Source of the DNA: Ferruginibacter sp.
GTDB lineage: Bacteria > Bacteroidota > Bacteroidia > Chitinophagales > Chitinophagaceae
Direction: 5' to 3'
Assembly: GCA_025350645.1 (NCBI GenBank)
Contig: JANXXM010000175.1
Span: 1-45,103 of the forward strand
DNA: 45,103 nucleotides
The translations under genes and the position numbers were made by a program. A model generated the notes under the pieces. The model was given only the letters and a program-made list of their open reading frames with translations. It searched no databases and was not told where the DNA came from. Shown piece by piece: positions 33,290 to 42,296 of the stretch (the first letter of the stretch is position 1; the number at the start of each line of letters is the position of its first letter).

Positions 33290-34642
33290 ATGGAAAGTAC
33301 AACCGCAATAAATAACTTAAAAGTAAATGTTACCAACAGGCAAATTCTTTCTATTGCCCTACCAATAACACTTTCTATACTTATACCGCAAATAAATATG
33401 CTTACCAACAGTATTTTTTTGGGACGGGTAAGCGAAACTGCATTGGGTAATGCAGGCATTACAGGAGTTTTCTATTTAATATTTGCAGTAGCTGGGCATG
33501 GGCTTAATAATGCCATGCAAAGTGTTTTTTCCCGCAATGCGGGCAGTGGTAACCCAGAGGTTTTTAAAACAATTTTGTCGCAGGGTATTCGCATAAGTTT
33601 ACAATTTGCTGCTGTGGGTATTTTATTTACCTGGTTTATTGCACCTCTTATTATGCGCTCTGTAGCAGATGCAGCCTCGTACCCGCAAGAGATGAGCTTT
33701 TTAAAAATTAGGATTTTTGGCCTGCCCTTTTTATATCTTTTTCAAATGGGTAATGCGTTTCTAGTAGCATCGCTCAATAGTAAATATTTAATGATTGCTT
33801 TTATTTGCGAAGCTTTAACCAATATTATTTTTGATTACCTGCTCATATTTGGACATGGAGGTTTTACCGCAATGGGTTTTAATGGAGCAGCTGTAGCATC
33901 TGTTATTGCTGAGTTTGCGGGCATGCTGGTTGTTTTTGGCGTACTCATTATATCCGGGTTAAAAAAGAAATATGATCTCCTGCAAAGCTTTCGTTTTAAT
34001 AAAGATATAAATCAGCAAATATTAAAAGTATCTCTACCATTGGTTATGCAATATGTAATAAGTGTAACTACCTGGCTCATATTTTTTTTATTGTTGGAAA
34101 AAATAGGAGATGTAGCTAAAGCCATAAGCAATGTTATGCGAAATGTATTTGGCCTTACTGGTGTGTTTGTATGGGCGTTTGCAAGCACCAGCAATACGAT
34201 GGTGAGTAATTTAATGGGGCAAAAAAGAGAAGATGATATTTTACCAGCCATTAAAAGAATAATGTACTGGAGTATTGGTTTTTGCTGTGTTATGGTATTG
34301 CTACTTAATATTTTTCCGGCTGCGTTTTTTAACCTTTTTGGGCAAAGCGGGCAGTTTGTTACAGAAGGTATATCGGTTATAAGAATGGTATCGCTCGGCA
34401 TGATATTTATGAGCATTGCAAACATTTGGCTAAATGGGGTAACAGGCACCGGCAAAACACAAGTAAATTTAGGGATAGAAATTGTGGCCATAAGTTTTTA
34501 CATGCTCTATACTTTTTACTTTATGAAAATGCGCTACATATCTCTTGCCATAGCATGGAGCAATGAGTTTGTATACTGGACAATTATTTTCGTACTCTCC
34601 TTTATTTATTTGAGAAGTGGAAAATGGAAAACGAAAGAGTAG
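33290..34642 (+). CDS. MATE family efflux transporter
   Basis: A 450-residue inner membrane antiporter with about twelve hydrophobic helices in two similar halves. The opening LSIALPITLSILIPQINMLTNSIFLGRVSETALGNAGI and the later SLPLVMQYVISVTTW are typical MATE helices 1 and 7. These transporters export cationic drugs or metabolites using H+ or Na+. It stands alone, between the divergent DUF3822 gene and mtaB (68 bp downstream, with its own promoter element). The substrate cannot be predicted. Confidence 0.92.
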   Translation: MESTTAINNLKVNVTNRQILSIALPITLSILIPQINMLTNSIFLGRVSETALGNAGITGVFYLIFAVAGHGLNNAMQSVFSRNAGSGNPEVFKTILSQGIRISLQFAAVGILFTWFIAPLIMRSVADAASYPQEMSFLKIRIFGLPFLYLFQMGNAFLVASLNSKYLMIAFICEALTNIIFDYLLIFGHGGFTAMGFNGAAVASVIAEFAGMLVVFGVLIISGLKKKYDLLQSFRFNKDINQQILKVSLPLVMQYVISVTTWLIFFLLLEKIGDVAKAISNVMRNVFGLTGVFVWAFASTSNTMVSNLMGQKREDDILPAIKRIMYWSIGFCCVMVLLLNIFPAAFFNLFGQSGQFVTEGISVIRMVSLGMIFMSIANIWLNGVTGTGKTQVNLGIEIVAISFYMLYTFYFMKMRYISLAIAWSNEFVYWTIIFVLSFIYLRSGKWKTKE

Positions 34643-34696
34643 TAATTAGTATTAATAGCAATAGTTTATTAGCAAATGAGATACAACCAAATTCAT

Positions 34697-34704
34697 TAAT
34701 TTTG
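34697..34704 (+). promoter_or_regulatory. Promoter -7 element TAATTTTG of mtaB
   Basis: TAnnTTTG match ending five bases before the mtaB ATG at 34710, implying a very short or absent 5' leader. Confidence 0.5.
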
Positions 34705-34709
34705 CGGCA

Positions 34710-36008
34710 ATGCAAAAAACAGTAGCCTTACACACCCTCGGGTGTAAATTAAATTTTAGTGAAACCACAGCGCTGGGTCGCATGCTGGAAAATGATGGCT
34801 TCATTAAAAAACAATTTGATGAAGTGGCGGATGTGTACGTAATAAATACCTGCTCCGTTACTGATAATGCAGATAAAGAGTGCCGCCAGATTGTAAGAAA
34901 AATACAACGCAAAGCACCGGAAGCACTCGTTGTAATAACCGGTTGTTATGCCCAGCTAAAACCTGCGGAAATAGCAGCTATACCGGGTGTAGACCTTGTA
35001 TTAGGCGCTGCAGAAAAATTTAATATTGCACAGCATTTAAAAGAAGTAAGCAAAAACGATCCTACAAAAATATGCAGTTGCGATGTAGAAGATGTAAACA
35101 TTTTTGTGCCATCACATTCTATAAATGAACGCACCAGAATTTTTTTAAAAGTACAGGATGGCTGTGATTATAACTGTAGTTTTTGTACCATACCTATGGC
35201 CCGTGGTAAAAGCCGCAGCAACGAAATTGAAAATATTATAACTGATGTAAAAACAATAGCAGCAGGCGGTGCAAAAGAAATTGTACTCACCGGGATAAAC
35301 CTGGGCGATTTCGGAAAAAGCACCACTCTTCCCATCTCCAACGGGCAGCAGGGTATACGCATTACAAAGAGTGGAGAAAACTTTTTTGATTTAATAAAAA
35401 AATTAGATGCGTTGGATGGTATAGAGCGATACCGGATTTCTTCTATTGAACCCAATTTACTGAATGATGAAATTATAGAATTTGTGAGCACGAGCAGGTA
35501 TTTTATGCCTCATTTTCATATACCATTGCAGAGCGGCAGCAACAAAATATTAGCTGCTATGCGCCGCCGTTATAAAAAGGAATTGTATGCAGAAAAAATA
35601 ACCCTTATTAAAGAACTAATGCCGCATTGCTGCATTGGGGTAGATGTTATTGTGGGTTTCCCTGGCGAAACAAATGATGACTTTGCAGAAACGGTGGAGT
35701 TTTTAAAAGGGCTAGATATTTCTTACCTGCATGTGTTTACTTATAGTGAGCGGGACAATACGCATGCCCTTACCCTCGCCCCTGTTGTGCCTGTAAATAC
35801 ACGTAATGAAAGAAACAAAATACTACGAAACCTTAGCTACCAAAAAATGCAGGCATTTACACAACAACATATTGGCGAAACAAGAAAAGTATTATTTGAA
35901 AGTGTAAATAAAAATGGGATGATGGAAGGATATTCAGATAATTATATTAAAATAACAACTCCATATCAAAAAGAAAAGGAAAATGAAATTGTGGATTGGA
36001 CATTATAA
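34710..36008 (+). CDS. mtaB: tRNA (N6-threonylcarbamoyladenosine37-C2)-methylthiotransferase MtaB
   Basis: Radical SAM enzyme that adds a methylthio group to t6A37 of tRNA. The N-terminal UPF0004 domain binds one iron-sulfur cluster through C12 (TLGCKLN), C48 (NTCSVT) and C79 (GCYAQ). The radical SAM cluster ligands are C152, C156 and C159 (CDYNCSFC). LVIxG-type blocks (VIVGFPGETNDDF) and a short C-terminal TRAM-like region follow. The C-xK-LN motif at the N-terminus fits MtaB rather than MiaB or RimO. It converges with miaA, which makes the isopentenyl modification at the same tRNA position. Confidence 0.94.
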   Translation: MQKTVALHTLGCKLNFSETTALGRMLENDGFIKKQFDEVADVYVINTCSVTDNADKECRQIVRKIQRKAPEALVVITGCYAQLKPAEIAAIPGVDLVLGAAEKFNIAQHLKEVSKNDPTKICSCDVEDVNIFVPSHSINERTRIFLKVQDGCDYNCSFCTIPMARGKSRSNEIENIITDVKTIAAGGAKEIVLTGINLGDFGKSTTLPISNGQQGIRITKSGENFFDLIKKLDALDGIERYRISSIEPNLLNDEIIEFVSTSRYFMPHFHIPLQSGSNKILAAMRRRYKKELYAEKITLIKELMPHCCIGVDVIVGFPGETNDDFAETVEFLKGLDISYLHVFTYSERDNTHALTLAPVVPVNTRNERNKILRNLSYQKMQAFTQQHIGETRKVLFESVNKNGMMEGYSDNYIKITTPYQKEKENEIVDWTL

Positions 36009-36051
36009 TAAATGTGTAGCAGTTATATAGTATTTATAACATTTTGCCTTG

Positions 36052-36948
36052 TTACATAAACCTTTTTACAGCTTTCATCACCGCATCTATATCTGCTGGT
36101 ACTAACTGTATATTTTCTTCTTTCTTAAACCAGGTAACTTGCCGCTTGGCATAGTTACGGCTGTTTTGTTTAATTAAATCTACTGCTTTCTCCAATGAAA
36201 TGTTATTATCAAAATAAGTAAAAAGTTCTTTATAGCCCACTGTTTGCAATGCATTCAATTTTTTATAAGGCTGCAAATGATGTACTTCTTTTTCTAAACC
36301 GTGCAGCATCATATCATCTACTCTGTTGTTTATACGGTCATATAAAATTGACTTTGGTACATCCAAACAAATTTTTATAACATCAAAATTCCGTTGCTTT
36401 TTTTGTTTGGTTTGGTGTTGCAAAATAGATAACCCTGTGGATCTTTTTACCTCCAATGCCCTGAGCATACGGTGTGGGTTTTTCATTTCACCCTTTGCAA
36501 AAAAAACCGGATCCTCTTCCTGCAATTTTTGTTGTAGCCATGTTATGCCACTATCAGCAAAACTGTGTGCTATGGTATTTTTTATATCTTCATTTAGAGT
36601 AGGAATAGCATCCAGCCCCTGGCAAAAAGCTTTTATGTACAACCCCGTTCCTCCGCACATAACAGCAATATTTTGTTGTTTAAATATTTCTTCAGCTGCT
36701 GCAAGTGCACATAATTCAAAATCTGCCACAGATGTATTTTGTGTAACAGAATGTGAATTAATAAAATAATGTTGAACTTCGGAAAGCTGTGCCAGCGAAG
36801 GCTTTGCAACGCCAATATTTAATTCTTTAAAACACTGGCGGCTATCTGCAGATATTATATGGGTATTAAAATATTTTGCAACTTTAATAGCAAGTGCAGT
36901 TTTTCCTGAAGCGGTAGGGCCTGCTATAATGATAACTTTTTTTACCAA
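36052..36948 (-). CDS. miaA: tRNA dimethylallyltransferase MiaA, TTG start
   Basis: Transfers a dimethylallyl group to A37 of tRNAs reading UNN codons. P-loop GPTASGKT is near the N-terminus. DSRQCFKELNIGVAKPS and SVADFELCALAA follow, then MCGGTGLYIKAFCQGL and the late QTVGYKELF. The frame is open to 37140, but that extension overlaps the upstream gene (36962-37549) and is very basic, so it is not real. The first plausible start after the upstream stop is TTG at 36948, giving MVKKVIIIAGPTASGKT and 298 residues, the normal length. It is probably co-transcribed and translationally coupled with the upstream gene, 13 bp away. Confidence 0.93.
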   Translation of the reverse strand: MVKKVIIIAGPTASGKTALAIKVAKYFNTHIISADSRQCFKELNIGVAKPSLAQLSEVQHYFINSHSVTQNTSVADFELCALAAAEEIFKQQNIAVMCGGTGLYIKAFCQGLDAIPTLNEDIKNTIAHSFADSGITWLQQKLQEEDPVFFAKGEMKNPHRMLRALEVKRSTGLSILQHQTKQKKQRNFDVIKICLDVPKSILYDRINNRVDDMMLHGLEKEVHHLQPYKKLNALQTVGYKELFTYFDNNISLEKAVDLIKQNSRNYAKRQVTWFKKEENIQLVPADIDAVMKAVKRFM

Positions 36949-36961
36949 AATACTTACTTTT

Positions 36962-37549
36962 TTAAAAATCTTCCTGTTCCTCTGCACTTTCATTCTCACC
37001 CTCATCATGCGTTTCCTCTGCCTCCTCCCCGCTTCCATCTTCACCTTCCGTACCATAGCCTTCCTGTAATGCTTCCGGCTTAAGATCATATTTTTCTTCC
37101 ATTTCGGCAAGGCGTTTATCCACCAGCCCTTTTGTGCCATATTGAGATATGGAAATTCCTTCGGAGCGAACGCAGGCAGGATATTCTAGTTTTTTATTTT
37201 CTTCCTTATCTACATTAATCAACTCTACCATGAAATGCCAGTTTTTAGTAAAGTCGTATTCATAAATAAATTTTTGATTGGGATCCCGTATCTCAGTATT
37301 AATAGCTGTTTCGTTCATAATGAGCGGCTCTGCTTTATACTCTTTGTCATACTTTTCTACAGAAATTTCTTTTCCCCGTTGCCAGCTATCATTGCTACGG
37401 TAAAAGGTAGCCTGGTGTTTACTGTCAAACTCATAGCTTCGCAAAATGGCACTATGCAAATCAAAGAAAGTTTGTGTATGTTTCACAACTATATCCCTGT
37501 AAATACTTTCATCTTCCTGAAAATAAACCCGAAATTTTAATATTGCCAT
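36962..37549 (-). CDS. pRiA4b ORF-3-like (IS1096 ORF3 family) protein with acidic tail
   Basis: A 195-residue cytoplasmic protein of the plasmid pRiA4b ORF-3 / IS1096 passenger family. The core (about 1-150) has the FRVYFQEDESIYRDIVV opening, then TFFDLHSAILRSYEFD, and the YEYDFTKNWHFMVELI block that is diagnostic for the family. The last 40 residues are almost wholly Glu, Asp and Gly. The function is unknown despite the name, and nothing nearby marks a mobile element. It is upstream of miaA in the same operon. A promoter element at 37554-37561 ends four bases before its ATG. Confidence 0.88.
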   Translation of the reverse strand: MAILKFRVYFQEDESIYRDIVVKHTQTFFDLHSAILRSYEFDSKHQATFYRSNDSWQRGKEISVEKYDKEYKAEPLIMNETAINTEIRDPNQKFIYEYDFTKNWHFMVELINVDKEENKKLEYPACVRSEGISISQYGTKGLVDKRLAEMEEKYDLKPEALQEGYGTEGEDGSGEEAEETHDEGENESAEEQEDF

Positions 37550-37553
37550 GAGG

Positions 37554-37561
37554 CAAATTTA
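37554..37561 (-). promoter_or_regulatory. Promoter -7 element TAAATTTG of the pRiA4b-like/miaA operon
   Basis: TAnnTTTG on the minus strand, ending four bases before the ATG at 37549. It implies an almost leaderless transcript. Confidence 0.5.
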
Positions 37562-37616
37562 GTTGTTTTGTTTAAAAAATATTCATTGCTATAAAAAAGC
37601 GCAATAATATAAAATG

Positions 37617-37632
37617 TATTTTTTAAAAAATA
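37617..37632. repeat. 16-bp A/T palindrome after the CCA enzyme gene
   Basis: A perfect palindrome TA-T6-A6-TA lies in the 160-bp gap between the CCA enzyme stop and the start of the next gene on the same strand. It may be a weak terminator or simply low-complexity DNA. Confidence 0.4.
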
Positions 37633-37709
37633 AGCTATAAGTATGATCTTATGTAAAACGCAAGTAAAGTCCTGCTCACCTTCTTTTGTACCCGTACATT
37701 TTTTGTAGA

Positions 37710-39131
37710 TTAATTTAGTCCCATTTCTTTTGCTTTGTTTAGCATAAAGTTATATGCAGCATCGTAATCATTTTTTATTTCTCCGTCTAATATAGCATTG
37801 CGTATGGCATCTTTTATTATACCTACGTTTTTAGAGGGCGGCAATTTAAATGCTTCCATAATTATTTCTCCGGTAATGGGAGGCTGCCAGTTACGCAGGC
37901 TATCGCTCTCTTCTACGGCTGCACAGCGTATGCGAACGAGTTCAAAATTTTCTAAAAATCGTTTTACCTTTTGTTTATTTTTTGAAGTTATATCTGCATT
38001 GCAAAGTTTCATAAGGCTGTCAATATCTTCTCCGGCATCAAACAATAAACGGCGTATAGCAGCATCTGTAATATTTTCTTTGGTAAGGCTTATAGGGCGC
38101 AAATGCATTTCTACCATTTTGCGAACGAAATTCATTTTTTCATTTAAGGGTAATTTTAATTGTGCAAATATTTTGGGTACCATTCTCCCTCCCACCACTT
38201 CGTGCCCATGAAACGTCCACCCATGGTTTTCTTCAAATTTTTTTGTAGCAGGTTTTGCAATATCGTGCAGTACAGCCGCCCACCGCAGCCACAAATCATC
38301 TGTAGTTTGCGCAATATTATCCACAACCTGCAGCGTATGGTAAAAATTATCTTTGTGGCCGTAGACATCAATAAATTCTGCACCGGCAAGTGCCGTCATT
38401 TGTGGAAAAATAAGCTGTAGCAAACCAGTTTTATACAACAAGTCAAATCCTACAGAAGGCTTATTGCTCAGTAAAATTTTATTTAACTCCTCTGCAATTC
38501 TTTCTTTAGTAATAATGCTGATGCGCTTTGCATTTGATGCAATAGCAGCCAGTGTTTTTTCTTCTATCTTAAATTGAAGTTGGCTTGCAAAACGAATAGC
38601 ACGCAACATCCGCAGCGGGTCATCTATAAATGTTTGCTCCGCAGTAAGCGGTGTTTTTATAATCTTTCTTTCAATATCTCCCAGCCCGTCAAAAGGGTCA
38701 TTCAATATTCCAAAATCTTTTTCGTTTAGGCTAATACTTATTGCATTAATAGTAAAATCCCGCCGAAGCTGGTCATCCTTCAAAGTGCCTTGTTCTACAA
38801 GCGGGTTGCGGCTTTCTGTTTGATAACTTTCTTTTCTTGCGCCCACAAATTCCACTTCCATCCATTCTTCTTTTATTTGTATTTTTAATTGTGCTGTGCC
38901 ATATGTTTTAAAAATGTTGACAAACGGCTGTGGCGCAAATAATTTTGCAGTGGCTTCTGCAAGCGCAATACCATCTCCCACGCACACTACATCTATATCT
39001 TTGGTTTGCCTGCACATTATTTTATCCCGCACAAAACCACCAATAGCATAACACTCAACCCCCACACTGGCTGCGGCTGCGGCTATTTTTTTTAAAAGAT
39101 ATAATTCGTTGCTACTATATTCCAAATTCAT
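37710..39131 (-). CDS. CCA-adding tRNA nucleotidyltransferase with HD domain
   Basis: Class II nucleotidyltransferase that adds or repairs the 3' CCA of tRNAs. The catalytic head has GGFVRD (31-36) and DID (45-47) in KDIDVVCVGDG, then RRDFTINAI and the DDPLRMLRAIRFASQL neck. A C-terminal HD domain (HDIAKPAT and HGHEVVGGRM) carries phosphohydrolase motifs. The frame opens at 39158, but a promoter element at 39140-39147 lies inside that extension. The ATG at 39131 (MNLEYSSNE) is therefore preferred, giving 473 residues. A poly(A) polymerase-like role is the alternative. Confidence 0.92.
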   Translation of the reverse strand: MNLEYSSNELYLLKKIAAAAASVGVECYAIGGFVRDKIMCRQTKDIDVVCVGDGIALAEATAKLFAPQPFVNIFKTYGTAQLKIQIKEEWMEVEFVGARKESYQTESRNPLVEQGTLKDDQLRRDFTINAISISLNEKDFGILNDPFDGLGDIERKIIKTPLTAEQTFIDDPLRMLRAIRFASQLQFKIEEKTLAAIASNAKRISIITKERIAEELNKILLSNKPSVGFDLLYKTGLLQLIFPQMTALAGAEFIDVYGHKDNFYHTLQVVDNIAQTTDDLWLRWAAVLHDIAKPATKKFEENHGWTFHGHEVVGGRMVPKIFAQLKLPLNEKMNFVRKMVEMHLRPISLTKENITDAAIRRLLFDAGEDIDSLMKLCNADITSKNKQKVKRFLENFELVRIRCAAVEESDSLRNWQPPITGEIIMEAFKLPPSKNVGIIKDAIRNAILDGEIKNDYDAAYNFMLNKAKEMGLN

Positions 39132-39139
39132 ACTGGGGG

Positions 39140-39147
39140 CAAAAATA
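39140..39147 (-). promoter_or_regulatory. Promoter -7 element TATTTTTG of the CCA enzyme gene
   Basis: TAnnTTTG on the minus strand, eight bases before the ATG at 39131. It argues against the longer frame starting at 39158. Confidence 0.5.
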
Positions 39148-39557
39148 ACTAAAAGCATATTAAATTAACGCTATGGCAATTTTGTAGAAATAAATAAACA
39201 ATACTGGTACAAACGTGATTGGAACGTTATTTGAAGTTTTAAGAAAGAATATGATAATTTTTGAAAAAATAAATAGAAGGGTTGTTTAAATTTATTATTT
39301 TTTGCATCAGCTATAACAGCAACTATAATCATCATCGTTGTGTCACTCACTTGTATTGAATATCTTTATTCAACTTATTTATTAAAATGATATTTATTTA
39401 ATTAAGTAAAAAAAATTCAGCATATTTTATAAATTTTTTACTCAAAAAAATTATATCTAATGAAAATAAAATAATTAAAAAATGTGTTTTAAAAATATAC
39501 TAGTTTCAAAAAAGTACCTGTTTGATATAAAAAATTTATAACCTTTTAATAAAAAAA
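39148..39557. other. Long AT-rich divergent intergenic region
   Basis: About 410 bp between the CCA enzyme and the alpha-amylase genes, almost entirely A and T with many short homopolymers. A TTTG followed by TAAC at about 39520-39545 could be part of the amylase promoter, but the spacing is short. I see no gene, RNA or clear repeat. Its length and composition would allow regulatory sites I cannot resolve. Confidence 0.5.
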
Positions 39558-41045
39558 ATGAAAAACAATACCATACTCCAGTACTTTCACTGGTACAGCA
39601 ATGCAGATGGAAATTTGTGGAATGAAATAGCCAAAGATGCTGCAAATCTAGCAAAGACGGGTATTACAGCCGTATGGCTTCCTCCTGCCTTTAAAGCCAA
39701 TGATGGCAATGTGAGCACAGGTTATGATGTGTATGATATTTATGACCTGGGCGAATTTGATCAAAAAGGAACGGTACGTACAAAATACGGAACTAAAGAC
39801 GAGTATATAGCCTGCGTAAAATCTTTGCAACAACAAAGCATAGCGGTATATGTGGATATTGTGCTGAACCACAAAGCAGGTGGCGATGAAACTGAAGTGG
39901 TTCATGCTAAAAAAGTAAATGAAAATAACCGGCTGCAAGAAATAAGCGAGCCCATAGAAATAGAGGCGTTTACGATTTTTAATTTTAGCGGAAGGCAAAA
40001 TAATTATTCTGATTTTAAATGGAACCACCAGCATTTTACAGGGGTGGATTTTGATAACCGTACAGGAGAAACTGGGGTGTACAGTATTTTAAATGATGCA
40101 GGCGAAAGCTGGGAAGATATGATAGACGATGAAAAAGGCAACTATGATTACCTCATGTATTCTGACGTAGAATTTCGCAACCCCGAAGTAAGGGAGGAGT
40201 TAAATAAATGGGGCGACTGGTATAGAGATACGGTACATTTTGATGGCGTAAGATTGGATGCTGTAAAACATATACCACCCTATTTTTATAACGACTGGCT
40301 TAACCACATGCGGGCAGCCGGCAAGCCGAAACTTTTTGCTGTAGGCGAATACTGGGCCCCGGGAGATCTATCCCTACTCCAAAAATACATTGTAGCTACA
40401 GAAAGAAAAATGAGTTTATTTGATTCCTGTCTGCAAAAAAATTTTCATGAGGCATCCAATGCTGGCAGCGATTATGACATGACGACAATTTTTAACGATA
40501 CCCTTACTGTTACAGATCCTTTATTATCTGTAACTGTGGTAGATAATCATGATACGCAGCCGCTACAATCGCTGGAAGCCCCTGTGGAGGCTTGGTTTAA
40601 GCCCATAGCATACGCATTGATATTACTGAGAGAAGCAGGTTATCCCTGTGTTTTTTATCCGGATATGGTGGGCACAAATTATAAAGGACCAGGAAACGAC
40701 GGCAACGAATATGAAATTCATTTGCCTGCCTGCGAGCATATTCATGAACTGCTAAAGGCAAGAGAAAATATAGCGTACGGAGAGCAGCATGATTATTTAG
40801 ATCATAACAATTGTATTGGGTGGACGAGAGAAGGATCTGATGAAATGGAAAAATCTTCCTGTGCTATATTATTATCCAACGGGGATGAAGGCGAAAAAAA
40901 AATGTATGTCGGCAAGAAGCATACCGGCAAAATATATACTGATCTTTTAAAACTCTGCGAGCAGGAAATACAAATAGATGAAAATGGCGAAGCAGTTTTT
41001 TATTGTACTGCAGGGTCGGTTTCTGTGTGGGCTTTGAAAAATTAA
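39558..41045 (+). CDS. Cytoplasmic alpha-amylase (GH13)
   Basis: A 495-residue GH13 enzyme of the intracellular AmyA/AmyS type. It hydrolyses internal alpha-1,4 bonds of starch, glycogen or maltodextrins. It begins at the barrel (NTILQYFHWYSNADGNLW) with no signal peptide. The conserved DIVLNHKAGGD region is present. Catalytic residues are D234 (VRLDAVKH), E264 (AVGEYW) and D332 (VDNHDTQP). A large B domain follows barrel strand 3. With glgB at 6845 it suggests turnover of an internal glucan store. It is monocistronic by position. Confidence 0.94.
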   Translation: MKNNTILQYFHWYSNADGNLWNEIAKDAANLAKTGITAVWLPPAFKANDGNVSTGYDVYDIYDLGEFDQKGTVRTKYGTKDEYIACVKSLQQQSIAVYVDIVLNHKAGGDETEVVHAKKVNENNRLQEISEPIEIEAFTIFNFSGRQNNYSDFKWNHQHFTGVDFDNRTGETGVYSILNDAGESWEDMIDDEKGNYDYLMYSDVEFRNPEVREELNKWGDWYRDTVHFDGVRLDAVKHIPPYFYNDWLNHMRAAGKPKLFAVGEYWAPGDLSLLQKYIVATERKMSLFDSCLQKNFHEASNAGSDYDMTTIFNDTLTVTDPLLSVTVVDNHDTQPLQSLEAPVEAWFKPIAYALILLREAGYPCVFYPDMVGTNYKGPGNDGNEYEIHLPACEHIHELLKARENIAYGEQHDYLDHNNCIGWTREGSDEMEKSSCAILLSNGDEGEKKMYVGKKHTGKIYTDLLKLCEQEIQIDENGEAVFYCTAGSVSVWALKN

Positions 41046-41275
41046 TATTCTTCAGCAAGATTCTTTCGCATTTAGTAATTAAGATAACAACAAATCAACT
41101 TAGTAAATTAAAATAAGCTGTATTTATTAACCCTAACTAACATTTTGTGTTCTACGAAACGGCAGACATAAAAAGTAAGTATTAAATAATAACAGATTGG
41201 TTTATTCGCTTACTTTGTTGTTGCGGGAGTTACGCACCAAGGCTTAACCATTGTTGATTTTAAAAGATAATTACC

Positions 41276-41992
41276 ATGATTAAATATTTTATTTTATTAC
41301 TACTTTGTCTTTGTTGTATTTTTATTTCGTGTACAAAAGATACATCTTCAATTAAACAACAAAATGTTACTCCTCCTTTGGTTGGTAAAAACTATTCTGC
41401 AAATGAAATAACTGCATTTAAACAAATGACTATTAATGCTACGAATGGTATCATAATCAAATGGTCTAAAAATGTTTCTATATATTTAGTTGATACCGTT
41501 TATCCGACCTTAACAACGGAACTTGATTCAATAATATCTGAACTAAATACACTGGCAGATACAAACCTTATAATTACCAGAACTACCAATAATACTGCTG
41601 CAGATATAAAAGTGTATTTAACTGATAGAAACACTTACCTGTTTGCTGAGCCGCAAGTTGTTCCACAAACCTCTAATTACATAGGACTTGCCTATCTGTA
41701 TTGGAATAGAGATAATGGTATAATCAATAAAGGAAGTGCTTTTGTTGACATGATCGGTACGGATATTAATAATCAACGTAGAATTATTCGTCATGAATTA
41801 ATGCATACGCTGGGTTTTTATGGGCATGTAAGTTTACCTGAGTTTTATTCTGTTCTATTTGCCATTTCCGGTTTTCCCTTTCCAACTATGTACACATCTT
41901 TTGATAAAAGAATGATAAAACTGCTCTACAATCCGGCAATAAAATCCGGCATGAACGAAACAGCTTTAAATGCTGTATTAGTTAATTTGTAA
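41276..41992 (+). CDS. Astacin-like zinc metallopeptidase-like lipoprotein
   Basis: A 238-residue lipoprotein (MIKYFILLLLCLCCIFISC, lipidated Cys about 19). The C-terminal half holds HELMHTLGFYGH at residues 173-184. The HELMHxLGFY part is close to the astacin motif HExxHxxGFxHE. Here the third His comes one position later (residue 184) and the expected ligand position is Gly. Upstream, IIVITRTTNN-like strands and a GxAFVDM segment suggest a small metzincin fold. It may be a diverged protease or an inactive relative. It is transcribed alone, with 230 bp of non-coding DNA before it in which nothing is recognised. Confidence 0.7.
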   Translation: MIKYFILLLLCLCCIFISCTKDTSSIKQQNVTPPLVGKNYSANEITAFKQMTINATNGIIIKWSKNVSIYLVDTVYPTLTTELDSIISELNTLADTNLIITRTTNNTAADIKVYLTDRNTYLFAEPQVVPQTSNYIGLAYLYWNRDNGIINKGSAFVDMIGTDINNQRRIIRHELMHTLGFYGHVSLPEFYSVLFAISGFPFPTMYTSFDKRMIKLLYNPAIKSGMNETALNAVLVNL

Positions 41993-42296
41993 TCCTTTTA
42001 AAGTAGTTATCAAAATAATTGTTCTACAAGTGTGCGGTAAGAGTGTATAAAAAAGCGAACGCATAATAATTAGACTTTCGTGGCGTGCGCAGCAAGAAGC
42101 ATTAAATATTTGGTTAATGGTAAGGATATTTGATCTTTACTTGTAACCCTTTCTCGGTCAAAATAATTATAGTCTCCCGCTTTTATTTTATTAAATTACA
42201 ATAGATATAATTATTGTAGTGCGGCAGCGGTTTTATAATACGTGTACTCTTTATAAAAAACTAACATTATTCCTGCTAATAATAATTCTTCCAAAA
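41993..42296. other. Non-coding stretch upstream of secreted protein genes
   Basis: About 300 bp, AT-rich. The frame of the next gene extends back to 42219, but its signal peptide begins at 42297. I see no hairpin terminator or clear promoter element here. Confidence 0.4.

Noticed and set aside
36949-37140. N-terminal extension of the miaA frame by 64 residues
   Set aside because: It overlaps the upstream gene's coding sequence in another frame, is extremely basic and lacks resemblance to MiaA. The protein has normal length from TTG 36948.
36962-37549. Evidence of an insertion sequence or plasmid because of the family name
   Set aside because: No transposase, terminal repeats or target duplication is visible, and the gene sits in a housekeeping operon.
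39132-39158. Longer start for the CCA enzyme
   Set aside because: A good promoter -7 element (39140-39147) lies within the extension, and the shorter ATG start at 39131 gives a usual N-terminus.
42219-42296. GTG start for the small secreted protein
   Set aside because: The extension places a second hydrophobic stretch before a clear signal peptide that starts at the ATG at 42297.
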